DNA of 64,000 bases from Cornus controversa (GCA_026545225.1 CM048845.1:18631001-18695000), one strand, 5' to 3'; positions 24,700 through 37,006 are shown, counted from the stretch's first letter. Numbers and translations: made by a program. The notes: a model not told the origin generated them from the letters alone.

Positions 24700-25310
24700 G
24701 TTTGCACAAGTGGCTTTGAAGACTCTAATTGTGTGTACAATTACTCTCTTGTGCACCAGTTTGGAAAGCGTGGTTTGGAAGACTCTGATTGTGTGTACAA
24801 TTGCGCTCTTGTGCACCAGTCTGGAAGGCGTGGTTTGGAAGACTCCGACTGTGTGTACAATTGCGCTTTTGTGCACTAGTCTGGAAGGCGTGGTTTAGAA
24901 GACTCCAACTGTGTGTACAATTGCGCTCTTGTGCACCAGTTTAGAAGGCGTGGTTTAGAAGACTCTGACTGTGTGTACAATTGCGCTCTTGTGCACCAGT
25001 CTGGAAGGCGTGGTTTGGAAGACTCCGACTGTGTGTACAATTGCGCTCTTGTGTACCAGTCCAGAAGGCGTGGTTTGGAAGACTCTGACTATGTGAACAA
25101 TTGCGTTCTTGTGCACCAGTCTGAAAGACGTGGTTTGGAAGACTCCGACTGTGTGTACAATTGCGCTCTTGTGCACCAGTTTGGAAGGCGTGGTTTGGAA
25201 AACTTCAACTGTGTGTACAATTGCGCTCTTGTGCACTAGTTTGGAAGGCGTGGTTTAGAAAACTCCGACTGTGTGTACAATTGTGCTCTTGTGCACCAGT
25301 CTGGAACAAT
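24700..25310. repeat. 60-bp minisatellite, about ten tandem copies
   Basis: A unit containing GACTGTGTGTACAATTGCGC, then TCTTGTGCACCAGTCTGGAA and GGCGTGGTTTGGAA, repeats with an exact 60-bp period and only scattered substitutions. The period is a multiple of three, so several frames on both strands stay open and give 20-residue repeats (e.g. GLEDSDCVYNCALVHQ), but two units carry in-frame TAG. It lies in the probable second leader intron of the antisense PMD gene, so it is treated as non-coding. Confidence 0.88.
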
Positions 25311-25473
25311 GTTTGGCCAGAACTACCACCATTATCTTAAAACCATATTTCATGCAAATTTGATTTTGTATTCATTTGAAACATAGGGGTAAAATTACAC
25401 TTTTAATTTCACACACTTTTTTTTTCTTACTTATAATTCTCTTTTCTCTTTCAGCTCTTGATTCAAATCAATC

Positions 25474-28400
25474 ATGGTTGTCTTTCGGTGTGTCCAAGAA
25501 GGCACTTTAACTGTTGTTGAAAAAGAAGGTGATGTTCTAGAAAAAGGGACGACCCTTGATGCTCACAGGTCGTTAATTGGTCGATTGGCTGTATCTATGC
25601 CTCATTTTGGACATTCACTACACTTGTCTCATTGGTCCAAGGAATTTTCATGTGAGCTTTCGACCTTTGGTCCTTTTGAAGCCGAGAACCATACTTCAAT
25701 TCGGCGCGCGTAGTTATTGCAATCACCTTTACACGAATAGGTGAACAATTCTAATAAATTCTTACTTCTGGGCAACAAAGTTCGTAATGGATATGCAAGA
25801 TGGAATTTCTCCTCCAAAATGATGTGTGATTTGACTTACACCGAGAAGTATTAGGAATGGTCAGAAGACATTTTGAGTCGTAATGTTACTTCTCTCAAGG
25901 CAGCGAGATTATATGATGCCATTTTTGCCTCTCTTTTTTCCTATGATAGACACCCAAATATGTTAAAGGCATTCTTCAAGTCTTAGTCCCATAGAACTAA
26001 CACTCTTTATAATTCGGTTGGTGAGGTCTCCATCTCCCTTTGGGACTTGTACGAGATAGGGGGCCTTCCATTAAGTGAGAAATTCTATGACGAGGTTATC
26101 CCTAACGCAAAGGAGTTGTCGGGCAAGACCAAAGACGGGAAATTTTTTCTTCCGACGTGCTGTCAAGATTTATTTTTAGCCTATCACCGACTTGCGCAAG
26201 AGTTCAAAGGGATCGTACAGATCTCTGACTGGGTGAACTTTTGGTATAAGGGTTCATTGAAGCATCCTAAGCCTCTACGTAGAAAGTTAAGGAACAAAAC
26301 CAAACTACCAAGAGAGTTTCACAATCCTTCTGGTTCTATTGGTTCCATTTGCAAGCGAACGTCATCAGAAGAAAAGGTGTTTGTTGACCTCGGTGTAAAT
26401 GATGAAGTTAAATAGAAGACTTACTTGGCTGCTTTTTTAGCATGTTGATTGTGTAAGTTTGTTCTTCCCTCAAGTCCTGCAAACATAATTCGGCCTGGAG
26501 TGTTTAAGATTGCAAGCAAGATGGCATATGGAGAAATATTTTGTCTTACTGTTCCAGTACTTGCGAGCATCTATAGGGGTTTGAATGACATCGTCTCACT
26601 TCCCGAATCTCTCAATTCTACAGTTATATTTCCTAGTCATTATGTATATGCCTGGCTAGTAGAATATTTTCAGACACATTTTCGTTCTCCAATCAATCAA
26701 TCTTCACCTCGAATGACTAAATATGCAAAAGAAGGGATGGCAAAGCATTTTGAAATTCTGAGGCGCAGGATTTGTTCAAATCTTGTAAGGGTCTTGTGCT
26801 AAATCACTTAGCAATGAAGTTTCACCAAAAGGAAGTTAAAATTGATGATGAGATGACAATTATTGTTTTTGAGTATTTGGCCATCTTCGCTCCAGTTTTT
26901 TATCCTTAAGACAAGGCGACTATTATGTCCTTGAACCCTACAGCCCTTATAAATTTAGCAGGCAATTTGGTTTTCACCAAGATGTTCTAGGAAATTTGAA
27001 ACAAGACATTCGCACTAGCTCGTTGGACGAGGTTTTCAAATATTGGAAATCATATACTCTTCGTAACACCAAATCCTCAGTATTATTGCCAGAGACTACA
27101 AGTCTAAAAGAATTTTCAGTCACCAAAGCTTATGTTGATTGGTGGTCAAAGGTCTATGTTGACCCATTCATGACTACGACAGAGAACTTATCGTAAAATA
27201 AACATCCAACCTCTCCAAATAATAAAGAAGTAGAGTCTAGGAAGGGTGAGGCTCCAAACCGAAGACCTGGAACGCATACTAAACACATAACTAGAGAATC
27301 TTCAAAAACTAAGAGTGGTGACAATTTTGTTAATGGGTCAACTACCCCTTTCAACCCATCCAATCATCCTTCTAACAACCAGAAACATCCTCGATCTATG
27401 GTGATCCAAAGTGGCGGTGGAAGAGCTAGTGGTGAACGCAACTGGAAGCATATACTGAAAGTGTCAAACTGTGCCTCTTCAGTAGAAAATGTTGTTTCTC
27501 TTCCAAATATGGAGGACTTATTTGACGGACTTTCCAGCGGTTCTTTACCAATGCAGGTTGAGGATTTGCAGGTATATATATATATACTTTTTTTTTGCAT
27601 ATGTTCACTTTTTTTTTTTAAGATGGAAATTGGTAATGGAGCGATTGACGGTGCAAATCATCTTGGTGGTGAAAAGTCTGTTTATGGACCTTCCGCCTTT
27701 GAGTTGGCGACCAAAAAAATAAACATTTTACCTTCCGCAGCAGATGTCACATCTTCCCTTCATGGTTCTGATCAAGTGTTGGTAAACCCTCATCCTCATG
27801 ATTCTTCTGTTGGACACAAGTCTCAACTTCAGGCACATGTGGAGACAGTAGGAGGGCATGTGATACCCCAAGTGAATATTCAGGAATCACATTAGGCCAC
27901 ATTTTCTGAAGTACCCACTTATGATGTAACGAATATAATTTTTGGAATCAGGCGTCAATCGGTCTTAACATTGGGAAACAACCTCAATAGGATGTTAAAG
28001 AGGACAGAGTTTTCTAAAGTTCCATTACTTAGATCAAGAGTTAGGGAAACTTTTGATGAGATTTCTTCACTTTCCATGGATTGTTCTGAGTTTCAGGAGA
28101 GAGTCAACTCATATTTACAGAGTGCAAAGGATTACAATGATCTTAAGTCGAGATATGCCCAAGCTTTGACTAAAGAAGCACACTCCCAACGCTTGGTCCA
28201 CATTAACTCACGTCTTAACGAAGTCCTTTCTTCAGATATTGCAGATGTGGCACATGTTCAAAAACTTCAAGCAGATCTTTTTAATGATAAAAATGAGTTA
28301 GATATTTTACTTCTTCAAATCGAGAAGCTTGAAACTTCAATTTTGGAGGCTAATTAACGAATCTCTCAGAAGCAAGATGTCATTGCTCGCATCAAGAAAG

Positions 28401-28523
28401 AAAAGAAAGCAATCGAAGAGATTCCCATCATTCCTGATCATGATCGTGGTGTTGTAAGCACTCTAGAGAAGTTGTTGCAGAAAGAACAAGAAGAGATCCT
28501 GGAGTTACCTTGGCTGTCTTAAC
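25474..28523 (+). pseudogene. Plant mobile domain (PMD-C) gene with coiled-coil tail, antisense in the Tat element
   Basis: Runs opposite to gag-pol. The first ATG (25,474) opens MVVFRCVQEGTLTVVEKEGD. Then come GHSLHLSHW, ASLFSYDRHPNMLKAFF, SISLWDLYEIGGLPLSEKFY, FLPTCCQDLFLAYHRL, WVNFWYKGS and, after a stop at 26,412, KFVLPSSPANIIRP, ASKMAYGEIFCLTVPVLASI, YRGLNDIV and FPSHYVYAWLVEYF. These are the conserved blocks of PMD (MAIN/MAIL1-like 'aminotransferase-like') proteins. After a Ser-rich linker (27,398-27,895, possible intron near 27,573-27,622), 27,971-28,523 encodes a long coiled coil. Several stops (about 25,711, 25,852, 25,984, 26,412, 26,800, 27,195) break the frame, so this copy is dead unless some stops are spliced out. 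PMD domains are known in plant genes for silencing and development and in some transposons. Its role here is unknown. Confidence 0.78.
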
Positions 28524-28890
28524 TTCTCTCTTTTATATATTGCCTTGTTATCAATGCATTAAACAAACTCTTGCAGAATTATTATGTCGTCTATTTTAAT
28601 AATAAAGTTCATTTTTTTTTACAAACAAAAAGTTTTATTTGTTTAGCCGTTCACAGTTTATACTCTTGCAGGCCAGGAGTAATACAAGAATTTTTTTTTT
28701 TGGATGACTGAACTCGGAACAAACCTCTAAGCTGCCTACGTACCTTCAACAGGAATCAAGTCATTTACGTAGTTCAAATTAACAAACTTAAACTTTTTTT
28801 TTTGGGGCCGTACACAGTTTATACTCGTGTGGGCCAGGAGTGTAGTGCAGTTTAGGCTCGTGCAATCAGGAGCAACTTCCATTATTTATG
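28524..28890. other. Spacer between convergent PMD and integrase ORFs
   Basis: Non-coding and T-rich. It contains two related blocks (about 28,650-28,690 and 28,805-28,850) sharing CACAGTTTATACTC and GGCCAGGAGT. Probably 3' ends of both opposing transcription units. Confidence 0.5.
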
Positions 28891-29965
28891 GGTAATATTG
28901 TTTTAGAAATTTGGCATTGATAGGCCTAACTCTGACCCCATCTTCATCGACAATTTTGTAGGCGCTATTAGTGTAGACTTCTCGCACCACATATGGTCCA
29001 TCCTATTTTGATGTAAATTTGTTACCCATACGATGACTGGTGGTAATGGGCCTTCGCACAGCAAGCACCAAGTCATCGACTTGAAAGGATCGAGGACGAA
29101 CTCTTTTGTTGAAGGCACTTGAGAGTCGAGCTTGGTAACACTCCAACCGCTGTTGAGCTTCAAGTCTTTTTCCATCCAACGCCTCCAACTCTTGAAGACG
29201 CAATTTGACATTTTCTTTATTTGTCAGTCCTTCTTGTATGGCAATCCTCAAAGAATGAATTTGTTGCTCAAGTGGGAGAACTGCTTCAACACCATAAACG
29301 AGAGAATACAGTGTTGCTTGGGTTGGAGTACAATATGTTGTTCGATATGCCCAAAGAGCCTCTGCCATTCTTTCATGCCAATCCTTTTTAGACTTAGAGA
29401 CTACCTTTTTCAACAAATCACAAAAAGTTTTATTGAAAACTTCTACTTGTCCATTTGCTGGCGCATTGTACATTGAAGACTTGTGTTGTTTGAAGCCAAA
29501 ATTTTCACATAAATTGGCCATTAGACTATTTTTGAAGGGTAACCCATTGTCAGTTATGATGTGATGAGGGACACCATACCGGAAGATAATGTTCCCTTTG
29601 ATGAAGTCCACCACTGTCTCTTTTTTCACTTCCTTAACTGGTATGGCTTCAGCCCACTTTAAAAAATAATCAGTTGCTGCAAGAATATATAGCTGACCTT
29701 TAGAAAATTTCAGGAAAGGCCCAACTACATCTAATCCCCATGCATCAATTGGCCAGGACATAATTGTAGGGTGCAACATCTCAGGAGGCTGGTGTATGAA
29801 ATTGGCATGAAATTGACAAGTCTAACATCTTTTAGCATAATCCATACAATCTCTGACTTTGGTTGGCCAATAGTATCTCATTCTCTTTACTCGAAAGTGA
29901 AGCTTAGGACCTGATTAATGAGCCCCACAGACCCCTGAATGTGCTTCTTCCATTGCGTGGGTTGC
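28891..29965 (-). pseudogene. Tat element integrase
   Basis: Runs from the HHCC zinc-binding part (RVKRMRYYWPTKVRDC, about 29,880-29,830, with a stop nearby) through the catalytic core to the C-terminus. The core shows WGLDVVGPF (first Asp), HHIITDNGLPFKN (second Asp) and NGQVEVFNKT (Glu), so the DDE triad is present. The main open piece is 258 codons (29,779-29,003). The C-terminal end (VREVYTNSAYKIVDEDG, then PINAKF) lies in another frame at 28,903-29,003, showing a frameshift near 29,010. The enzyme would insert element cDNA into the host genome; this copy is disrupted. Confidence 0.85.
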
Positions 29966-30169
29966 TTCTTCTTCTCTTAGACAACGAAGGAAAAGACCTT
30001 CATATGAACGTCGAAACAATGTATCTTTGTAAAAGATGAATCGGGGAGCTCTTCGACGAATCTCAGTTTTGTGACGAGGATGTTCAGGAAGCTCCCCATG
30101 TTTTAGGTAATTGATGATGGGTCGTCTCTAGTCTTCAGTTTTAACAATTGAAACAGAGATTGCATTTAT

Positions 30170-30640
30170 TTATTCTAATTGGCCTTCGAGTAACTTTGGT
30201 AGTACCCATCGTTGACATATTGGAACAGTAATTGCCTCATCTTCCGCTAATGCCATTGTGGTTGCCAAGTTAGCTAGTGCATCTGCCAACCGATTCTCTT
30301 CCTTTGGAACATGTTCTAAGATGATGTTATTAAATCTACTAAGTAGATTTGAAGCATATTGAGAATATGGGATCAAGTTGTATTTTTTGACTTCGTAATC
30401 CTTGAGAAGTTGGTTGATCACTAACATAGAATTCCCATAAACTTCAATGTTTGTAATTTTCATTTCCTTTGCCATTTGAAGACCAATTATCAGAGCTTGA
30501 TTATTCGCTGACATTATTTGAACAATTTTCTAGAAAGGAAAATGCGTATGGAAGAATTTGCCTTTGTGGAGAGACAAATACCATGCTCGCCCTAGTTCCT
30601 TCAGAACGTGCCGCACCATCGAAAAATATCATCCACGGGG
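30170..30640 (-). pseudogene. Second (archaeal-type) RNase H of the Tat element
   Basis: Starts with WMIFFDGAARSEGTRAS, which carries the first catalytic Asp. A one-base insertion near 30,507 (GAATAATCAAGC where a GAATATCAAGC-like sequence is expected) shifts the frame into QALIIGLQMAKEM. Next is the expected VYGDS motif, which here reads VYGNS (codon 30,431-30,433), so a metal-binding Asp is Asn. HVPKEENRLADALANLA follows. A second RNase H between RNase H and integrase is the hallmark of Tat/Ogre elements. Confidence 0.85.
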
Positions 30641-32668
30641 GAAGGATATCAATAAGGAACACCTCCTCATCAGAAAAGTCCTCTGAAATTTCCCAATCGG
30701 CTGGTATGGGATGGTCAGCTAAGAAATTAGCAAGGGCTTGTCCTTTGACTGCTTTTCGCGGAACATACAAAATTTCGAATTCATTAAACAAAATCAACCA
30801 CCTTGCGAGTCGCCCAGAAAGAACAGGTCTTGACATAACGTATTTGAGAGGGTTTGCTTTTGCAACCACATGGACTATGTGAACCAAAAAGTAATGTCTC
30901 AATTTTTGGAAAGCAAAAACTAACGCAAGAGAAGTATTATCAATTGAAGGGTACTTGAACTCTGTCACGGTCAGTCTTCGACTCAAATAGTATAGAGCCT
31001 TTTCCTTATTCTCATTATTTTGTGCTAGAAGAGCCCCGGGAGATTCTTCTTGAGCAGCAATGTATAGTATAAGTGATTTTCCAGGGATAGAAGCTCCCAA
31101 CACCGGGGAGTTAAGCAAGTATTTCTTGATGTTGTCCAAAGCATTTTGGTAGGTCTGGTCCCATATGAATGGAGCATCTTTCTCATAAGTCGGCTAAATG
31201 GTTGACATCGTCCAGCCAAATTTGAAATGAATCGACGAATGAAAGCAAGTTGTCTTTGAAGACTTCGTAACTCACGTAGATTTTTAGGTGGTGCCATTTT
31301 TTGAATGGCATCAATCTTTGATGGGTCGACTTTAATGCCACGATGTCAGACAATATATCCAAGGAACTTTCCTGATGTGACACCAAATGCACATTTGAGA
31401 GGATTAATCTTCAGTTGGAATTTTCTTAATCATTCAAAAACTATGCGAAGATCTTTGAGATGAGTCATTCTTTCCTTGGTTTTGACAACCAAGTTATCAA
31501 CATAGCATTCTACGATTTTATGAAGCATGTCATCAAAATTTTTTTGCATGACCCGTTAATAAGTAGCACCAGCATTCTTAAGTCCAAAAGGCATAACCTT
31601 GTAGCAATAAATCCCCTTTGGAGTGCGGAACGCAGTTAACTTTTCATCTTTTGGCGACCTTCTTATTTGATTGTAACCAGAGAAGCAATCTATGAACGAA
31701 AGAGCCCCATGTCCTATTGTTGCATCTACCGTGAGTTCAGCCATAGGAATAGGAAAGTCATCTTTTGGGCATGCAGAGTTCAGGTCACAGAAGTCCACAC
31801 AAACTTGTATTTATCTATTTTTCTTTTTAACCGGGACAATACTTGAAATCTATGTTGGATATTTAACTTCTCGAATGAAGCCTACATCAATTAGTTTGTT
31901 GATTTCTTCCTCAATCTTTGGGATAAGATCAGGCCTGAAGAAACATTGAGATTACTTGATTGGACGTGTGCCATGCCTAATCGCAAGGTTATGGACTGCA
32001 ATCTTAGGCTCAAAACCCGGCATTTCTTTGTAAGTCCAGGCAAAGATGTCTTTATATTTCGATAGCAATTTGACATACTCTTTTTCCTCCAGAGGACTTA
32101 AGAGTGCGCTAACGAAAACTGGCTTAGGTTCTTCAGACGAACCCAAGTTTATTTCTTTCAGTTGATCAACAGTAGATTGCCCCCCATCTTCAAGTGTTGG
32201 AGGTGCGTCCTTGACTTCTTCATTTTGTGAATCAGAATTCAAATCTTCTTTCTCCACTGTGATATGGTGGGAAGTAGCATAAATCGTTTCCTCTGTAACT
32301 TTTGGTTGGTCTTCTTGGTTAGGATGTCTCGTGCATATGATGGTTCGTCTTTTGACTTTTAGCACTTCATCAATGTTGATTTCTAAATCCACTTTACGCT
32401 TCATTTGTGATGGAATTAGGCTTTGAACATCATCATTCTTTTCTAATTTAAGCTCAATTTTTCTTTGACTTACCTCATTACCTCTTTCCTCATGTGTGGA
32501 GCTTATGCCTTTAATCAGAGAAAATACAGTGTTTCGTGATTGAGAATTTAGAGCTTCTCTATTCTGAGGAGGGGTATCTAACCTGCTGAATACTGAAGCT
32601 CGGGAAGAATGGTTACTATGAGGAGTCGACCTATTTGTTTGACCACCCATATTCAACCTTTCAAACAC
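30641..32668 (-). pseudogene. Tat element reverse transcriptase and RNase H
   Basis: N-terminal linker (32,668-32,100), then LLSKYKDIFAWTYKEMPG, RIRD-equivalent VDFCDLNSACPKDDFPIP, SFIDCFSGYNQI, FRTPKGIYCYKVMPFGLKNA (reverse transcriptase fingers and palm), then the catalytic box, which reads YVDN (31,493-31,504) instead of YVDD. RNase H follows (LILYIAAQEESPGALLAQ, ALYYLSRRLTVTEFKY, LRHYFLVH). In-frame stops occur near 31,953, 31,815, 31,556, 31,430 and 31,345, and a frame change near 31,150-31,190. The YVDN change and stops mean no active enzyme could be made from this copy. Confidence 0.85.
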
Positions 32669-32832
32669 CGAAGCACGGGGGCTTGGGGCTTCAATTCGAT
32701 CAAAGACCGAAGTCCGTAAAGTAGGTACGTGGTCCTCATTCTCTTCAACTTCTTCAACGCTAATATACTGTGTAATTTCTCATTTGCCCTTTCTTCCTAT
32801 AGAGACTCGGATAGGCTCTGCTCGTGTGAATC

Positions 32833-33860
32833 TCAGGCCAGTTTTAGGCAGACTGATTCTATACCTTTGTTGGCATAACTTTTTTTGAGTTTCATTAGGC
32901 TATGAACCTTCTCACCTCTGACTTCGGGACTGAGTTGCCCAAGTGTTGTAGGATTTTCAAAGTCATATCCTGAATTAGCTAAGAGCTTGTATGCATTTGG
33001 ATCGAATCCTTCTTTAGTTCTTTGACAAATGAGTGATTTTTGTCTCGTCGAGTCATGAGAGCCAAAGACAAATCCCTTTAGTGGTGGTTTGGCAATTTTG
33101 AACTTTTCCAGCTTCTCGACAGGAATTATAAAACTCTCATGACGTACCCGCATATCACTTTCTGCTATAGCATGAGTGGGTTTTGTCCTCATTTTTTTTG
33201 TCTCGGTAAGCTCAACAAATGGGGATTGTCCTTCTTTTCTCATAAACTTTGGAACATACTTGAAAACGAGATTGCCTTTGGGAGTTTTTGAAGATGACCC
33301 AGACTCTTGTGTAACAGTTATAAACTTCTTACTATCACAATCAAGAGTTTCTTCAGAATTAACCGGGACTTCTTTACCTTTAGGTTTTCCTGTCGAAGGA
33401 ATTTTTGATGGAAGAACTTCTGTTAGTGTATCAGCATTTAAGTAAAACTTGGCATCTGCAAAATGTGATTCCACCTTGGTGAATGGCTTATTATCCGCAA
33501 ACATAGTCTTCATGCCATTCCTATAAAATTTGAAACATTGATGCAATGTAGAGGGAATTATGTCGTTTCCATGGACCCAAAGTCTCCCTAACAACAAGTT
33601 ATAGGAGGTCCTCGCGTCAATGACATGGAATAGAGTTTCAGCATCTAACTCCCCAATGGCGAGGTGGACCTTAATCATTCCAATTGCTCTCTGGCCTCCT
33701 TGATTAAAGCCTTGAATGATTAAACAACTTTGAGCTAACTCATCAACCGTGATGCCAAGGTTCTTCATAGTAGTTTTTGGCATGATGTTCACTGCAGAAC
33801 CTCCATCAATGAGGATCCGAGTAACTTTCTGTTCTCGAACATATCCAGAAATGAAAAGTG
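32833..33860 (-). pseudogene. Tat element aspartic protease region
   Basis: Reads ISGYVREQKVTRILIDGGSA and then VNIMPKTTMKNLG; LIDGGSA is the retropepsin active-site loop (D-G-G/S form used by Tat elements). It continues with IIQGFNQGGQRAIGMIKVHL and YNLLLGRLWVHG. A 319-codon frame is open from 33,792 to 32,833, and the active site lies just upstream in the same frame. The C-terminal half is a basic/polar linker to reverse transcriptase. The protease cleaves the Gag-Pol polyprotein in the virus-like particle. Confidence 0.8.
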
Positions 33861-34281
33861 GTCGATTATGTGGCTTTGACCCTAATTGAAGATCCTCATC
33901 AGTGAAAGTGATTGCTGCACAACAAGAGGCACAGGTCGTAGTAGGGACTTGCTCATCATTATCTTCCAGGACTTGAGATTCTTTAGAATTTTCTTCTTTA
34001 TTCTACCAGTCAGTTTCAGCAATAGTTACTGTGTAAACAGTTTGAATTTGATCCTCACTAAAATACCCAGTTGGGAAGAAATCTCGTAAAGTAGCGAGCC
34101 TGTGAGAACCGTTGTATGAAACTTCATTCACTTAGTCATTTTCGATGACTGTCAGTCTCTTCTGAGCTATTTTTTTAGGGTGATGATGTCGATGTTTGTC
34201 TCTTCTTTACCCCCTGTTAGAATGAGTAGGTTGCAATAAGGTAGTACATTGCTTTCGTGACTTCTTTCTCATCACACGAGT

Positions 34282-36257
34282 TCATCCTTCATCTTCTCGT
34301 CTAGATAGCTCTGTATGTGGCACTGGGACAATCACTGGTTCCAACAAACCAAACTGGATAATCTTGGTACCGGTCAAGTTAAGAAATTCAGACCTAATGG
34401 TAGCGTGATTTGATTCGGCTACTTCATCACCGTCCAAAAGAATCTTCCCTTGTTTATCTAGGGTCATAACCAATTCTTTGAATATGAAACACTTCTCGAT
34501 TGGATGGCTGACAATACGGTGATACTTGCAATATTTTGGGTCATGCACTCGTCCCATCTAATCCGAGCGTTTGCATTCTGGGAGTTCAATTATTTTCTTT
34601 TCAAGCAAGAATTCCAATATACCAAGTACATCGGAGTTTGGGAATGGGTACTCCTTTTTCTCCAATTCCTTGAGTGTGGGACGAGGTCTCTCTTTCTCTT
34701 GGAATTTGCTTTGCTTGCTCTCTTCTTTATTCTTTTCTTTCGCAAAGACTTTCAAGGGTACAGCTGTGGTGGCCATAGTCTCTTTGGAGACCTTCTTTGA
34801 TAGTTTGTCATCTTTCTTTCCTTCCTTTTTGTCCTTGTGTTGCTCCAGGATAGAAGGGTTCTTTCCACCATGAGCATTAATGCTGATTTTCATGTCATGT
34901 GCACATGTAGCTAGCTCTTCAAAGGAATGAGGTTTGATGCCTTGAAGGATGTAGAGGAGTCCCCAATGCATACCCTGCATGCACATCTCGACACCAGAAA
35001 TTTTTTAGAGTCGGTTCTTGCAGTCTAAACTGAGCGCACGCCACCTGTTAATATAATCTATAACAGGTTCATCCTTCCATTGTTTAGTATTGGTGAGTTC
35101 CATCATGCTCACGGTATGACGAGTATTGTAAAAGTGATTTAAGAACTCTTGCTCCATCTGCTCCCAACTATCGATTGACTCATTCTCCAAGTCAGTGTAC
35201 CAATCGAAGGCATTTCCTTTAAAGGAATGGACAAACTATTTTACCAGAAGATCACCCTCAGACCCGGCATTATTGCAAGTCTCGACAAAATGAGCGACAT
35301 GTTGTTTAGGATTGCCCTTTCCATCGAATTGTTGAAGCTTAGGAGGTTGATACCCAGCTGGTATCCTCATGTTGTCAATCTGTCTTATGTAAAGTTTTGA
35401 ATACATGAGCGAGCTTTGAGAAACACCGCTGTACTATGACCTGATCGTGTTAATGATCATATCTTGAAGTTGTTGAACAGACAATGAAGCGATAGAAGGA
35501 GCAAAACTGGGATGATTTGCCCTTTGTTCGGATGTGTTTGCATAGTGAGCCTTGTTGGTCGTGGCCCCTTGTGGTGTGAAACTGGGAGGGTGTGAGAGTT
35601 TATGACTCGACTCCTTAGATTTCTGACCTTCCAACCTATTTATGAGGGAAGCAATTTGCAAGTCTTTTTCTTCAACGATTTTGGTGAGCTTTTCAATAGC
35701 GCGAGCCATGCTCGCAAGTTATTCCTCTACTGATGTTGTATTGGTCATCATAACTTGCATGTTGGTTGATTGTGATTGAGTCTAAAAATTTAGATACCTT
35801 GGAGAAATCAACTCTCTCGGAGATTCAGGGGAGGAAACTGAGCGTGATCCTGAACTTGAATTAGAATTCGACATCGAGCGAGATGAACACGGTGACATGT
35901 CTTTCGAAAAAGAGCTTTCAGAAAGTGGTGGAACTTCTTCAAGAGTTATGTTGTTGAAGTTCATCGTCCTCAACGACTCGAGGGTGATAAATGGATGATG
36001 AGCTTCTGTACTTGCAAGCTTAGTCGAGTTGACATCCGCCATACAGACTTGGTCGAGTTCATATCCGCCATACTTTGTTTCCGTGCTAGAGAAACAGGTG
36101 CCTTTGTTTTACTGCGAGTTGTCGGTCCAGTAGAAGTGCTACTACCACTTGATGGAGCCATAAAATTCTTAGCAAGAGAGGTGTTGATTGTTGTAGCGGC
36201 AATGTTCTTGACAACATTCTTTGAGCTTTGACCGAGTTGAATCTTCTTAGGGGCCAT
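34282..36257 (-). pseudogene. Tat element gag
   Basis: Likely start ATG at 36,257 (MAPKKIQLGQ), about 65 nt after the PBS. N-terminal Ser/Thr-rich region; a 28-bp duplication near 36,020-36,080 throws the frame. A coiled segment (IEKLTKIVEEKDLQIASL) follows. Then the retrotransposon gag domain: IPAGYQPPKLQQFDGKGNPK, FVETCNNAG, FKGNAFDWYTDL, EQMEQEFLNHFYNT and DEPVIDYINRWRAL. After these come a Lys-rich linker and DPKYCKYHRIVSHPIEKCF, a zinc-knuckle-like C/H motif. Stops at about 35,780, 35,437, 35,237, 35,003 and 34,558 interrupt it. Gag would form the particle that packages element RNA. Confidence 0.8.
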
Positions 36258-36321
36258 CGATGCAAGCAAGAAAAAAAATCTTTGATGAATTGATTAAGGA
36301 GATTGAGATGAGAGGAAGAGA

Positions 36322-36340
36322 GGTCCCACCGGGCGTGCCA
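36322..36340 (-). other. Primer binding site of the Tat element
   Basis: On the minus strand, TGGCACGCCCGGTGGGACC begins 6 nt after the end of the 5' LTR (36,347). The leading TGG would pair with a tRNA CCA end. I do not assign the tRNA. Confidence 0.7.
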
Positions 36341-37003
36341 GAAATTTGTATACACAAATTTCGTGTCCAAAAACCTAGGAACGAAATTGAGAACAAACAG
36401 TCAATTTTATTAATTCAAGAAAAAGGGGTACAATTCTCTATGGTCGATTATTTTACAATAAAGAATCTTCCTCTGATTCAATCTCCTTGATGTTCAATAC
36501 AAGAGCTTCGAAAGCTTATTCTTGAACCGGTAGTGACGAGCTTTCTTCAAAACTTCAGGATTGAGGAAGGCTTGCCTGAATTTTCGATCGAGGGCCGATA
36601 GAGCTTAATCTCGAACGGTGGATTGAAGGTCTTCGAAGAAAAATGGCACTTGTGTGGCGTGCTTGATGCTCTTCATCTTCAGAACTTCAAAGGTTGAAAG
36701 TGTTTGAAGTATAACAACACTTGTGTGACGTGCTTGATGTTCTTCATTTTCAGAACTTCGAGTGTTGGTTGAGGCAGAGGTTTTCAGAACTTTTGTGTTC
36801 TCTTCAACTCTTTGTCTCTGTATTTCTCTGTCCTTCTGTCTGTGTGATGAATGTGTAGGGTGACCTTGTATTTATAGGCAAAAGGGGTGGAAGTTTAATT
36901 TGGTAACTCCCCATTAATTGTGCCAACTTCCATAAAAAGAGATTTTGCCTCCTTTTATATGGAAATAAATCAAATTTAAATTTGAATTAGAACACATGTT
37001 TTT

Positions 37004-37006
37004 TTA
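37004..37006. repeat. TSD of the PIF/Harbinger element (left), TTA
   Basis: TTA before the element, repeated at 41,387-41,389. The other LTR has a single TTA at this spot, confirming the empty site. TTA/TAA is the standard PIF/Harbinger target. Confidence 0.9.

Noticed and set aside
24655..25239. Repeat proteins encoded by the 60-bp array; possible CRISPR-like array
   Set aside because: Units are contiguous with no spacers, in a plant genome. The open frames follow from the 60-bp period and are broken by TAG codons, and predicted splice sites put the array in an intron.
29132..29476. 114-codon plus-strand ORF opposite integrase, and similar plus-strand ORFs at 30,469-30,882 and 34,504-34,873
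   Set aside because: They are antisense to recognised gag-pol domains and have no domain of their own, unlike the PMD gene.
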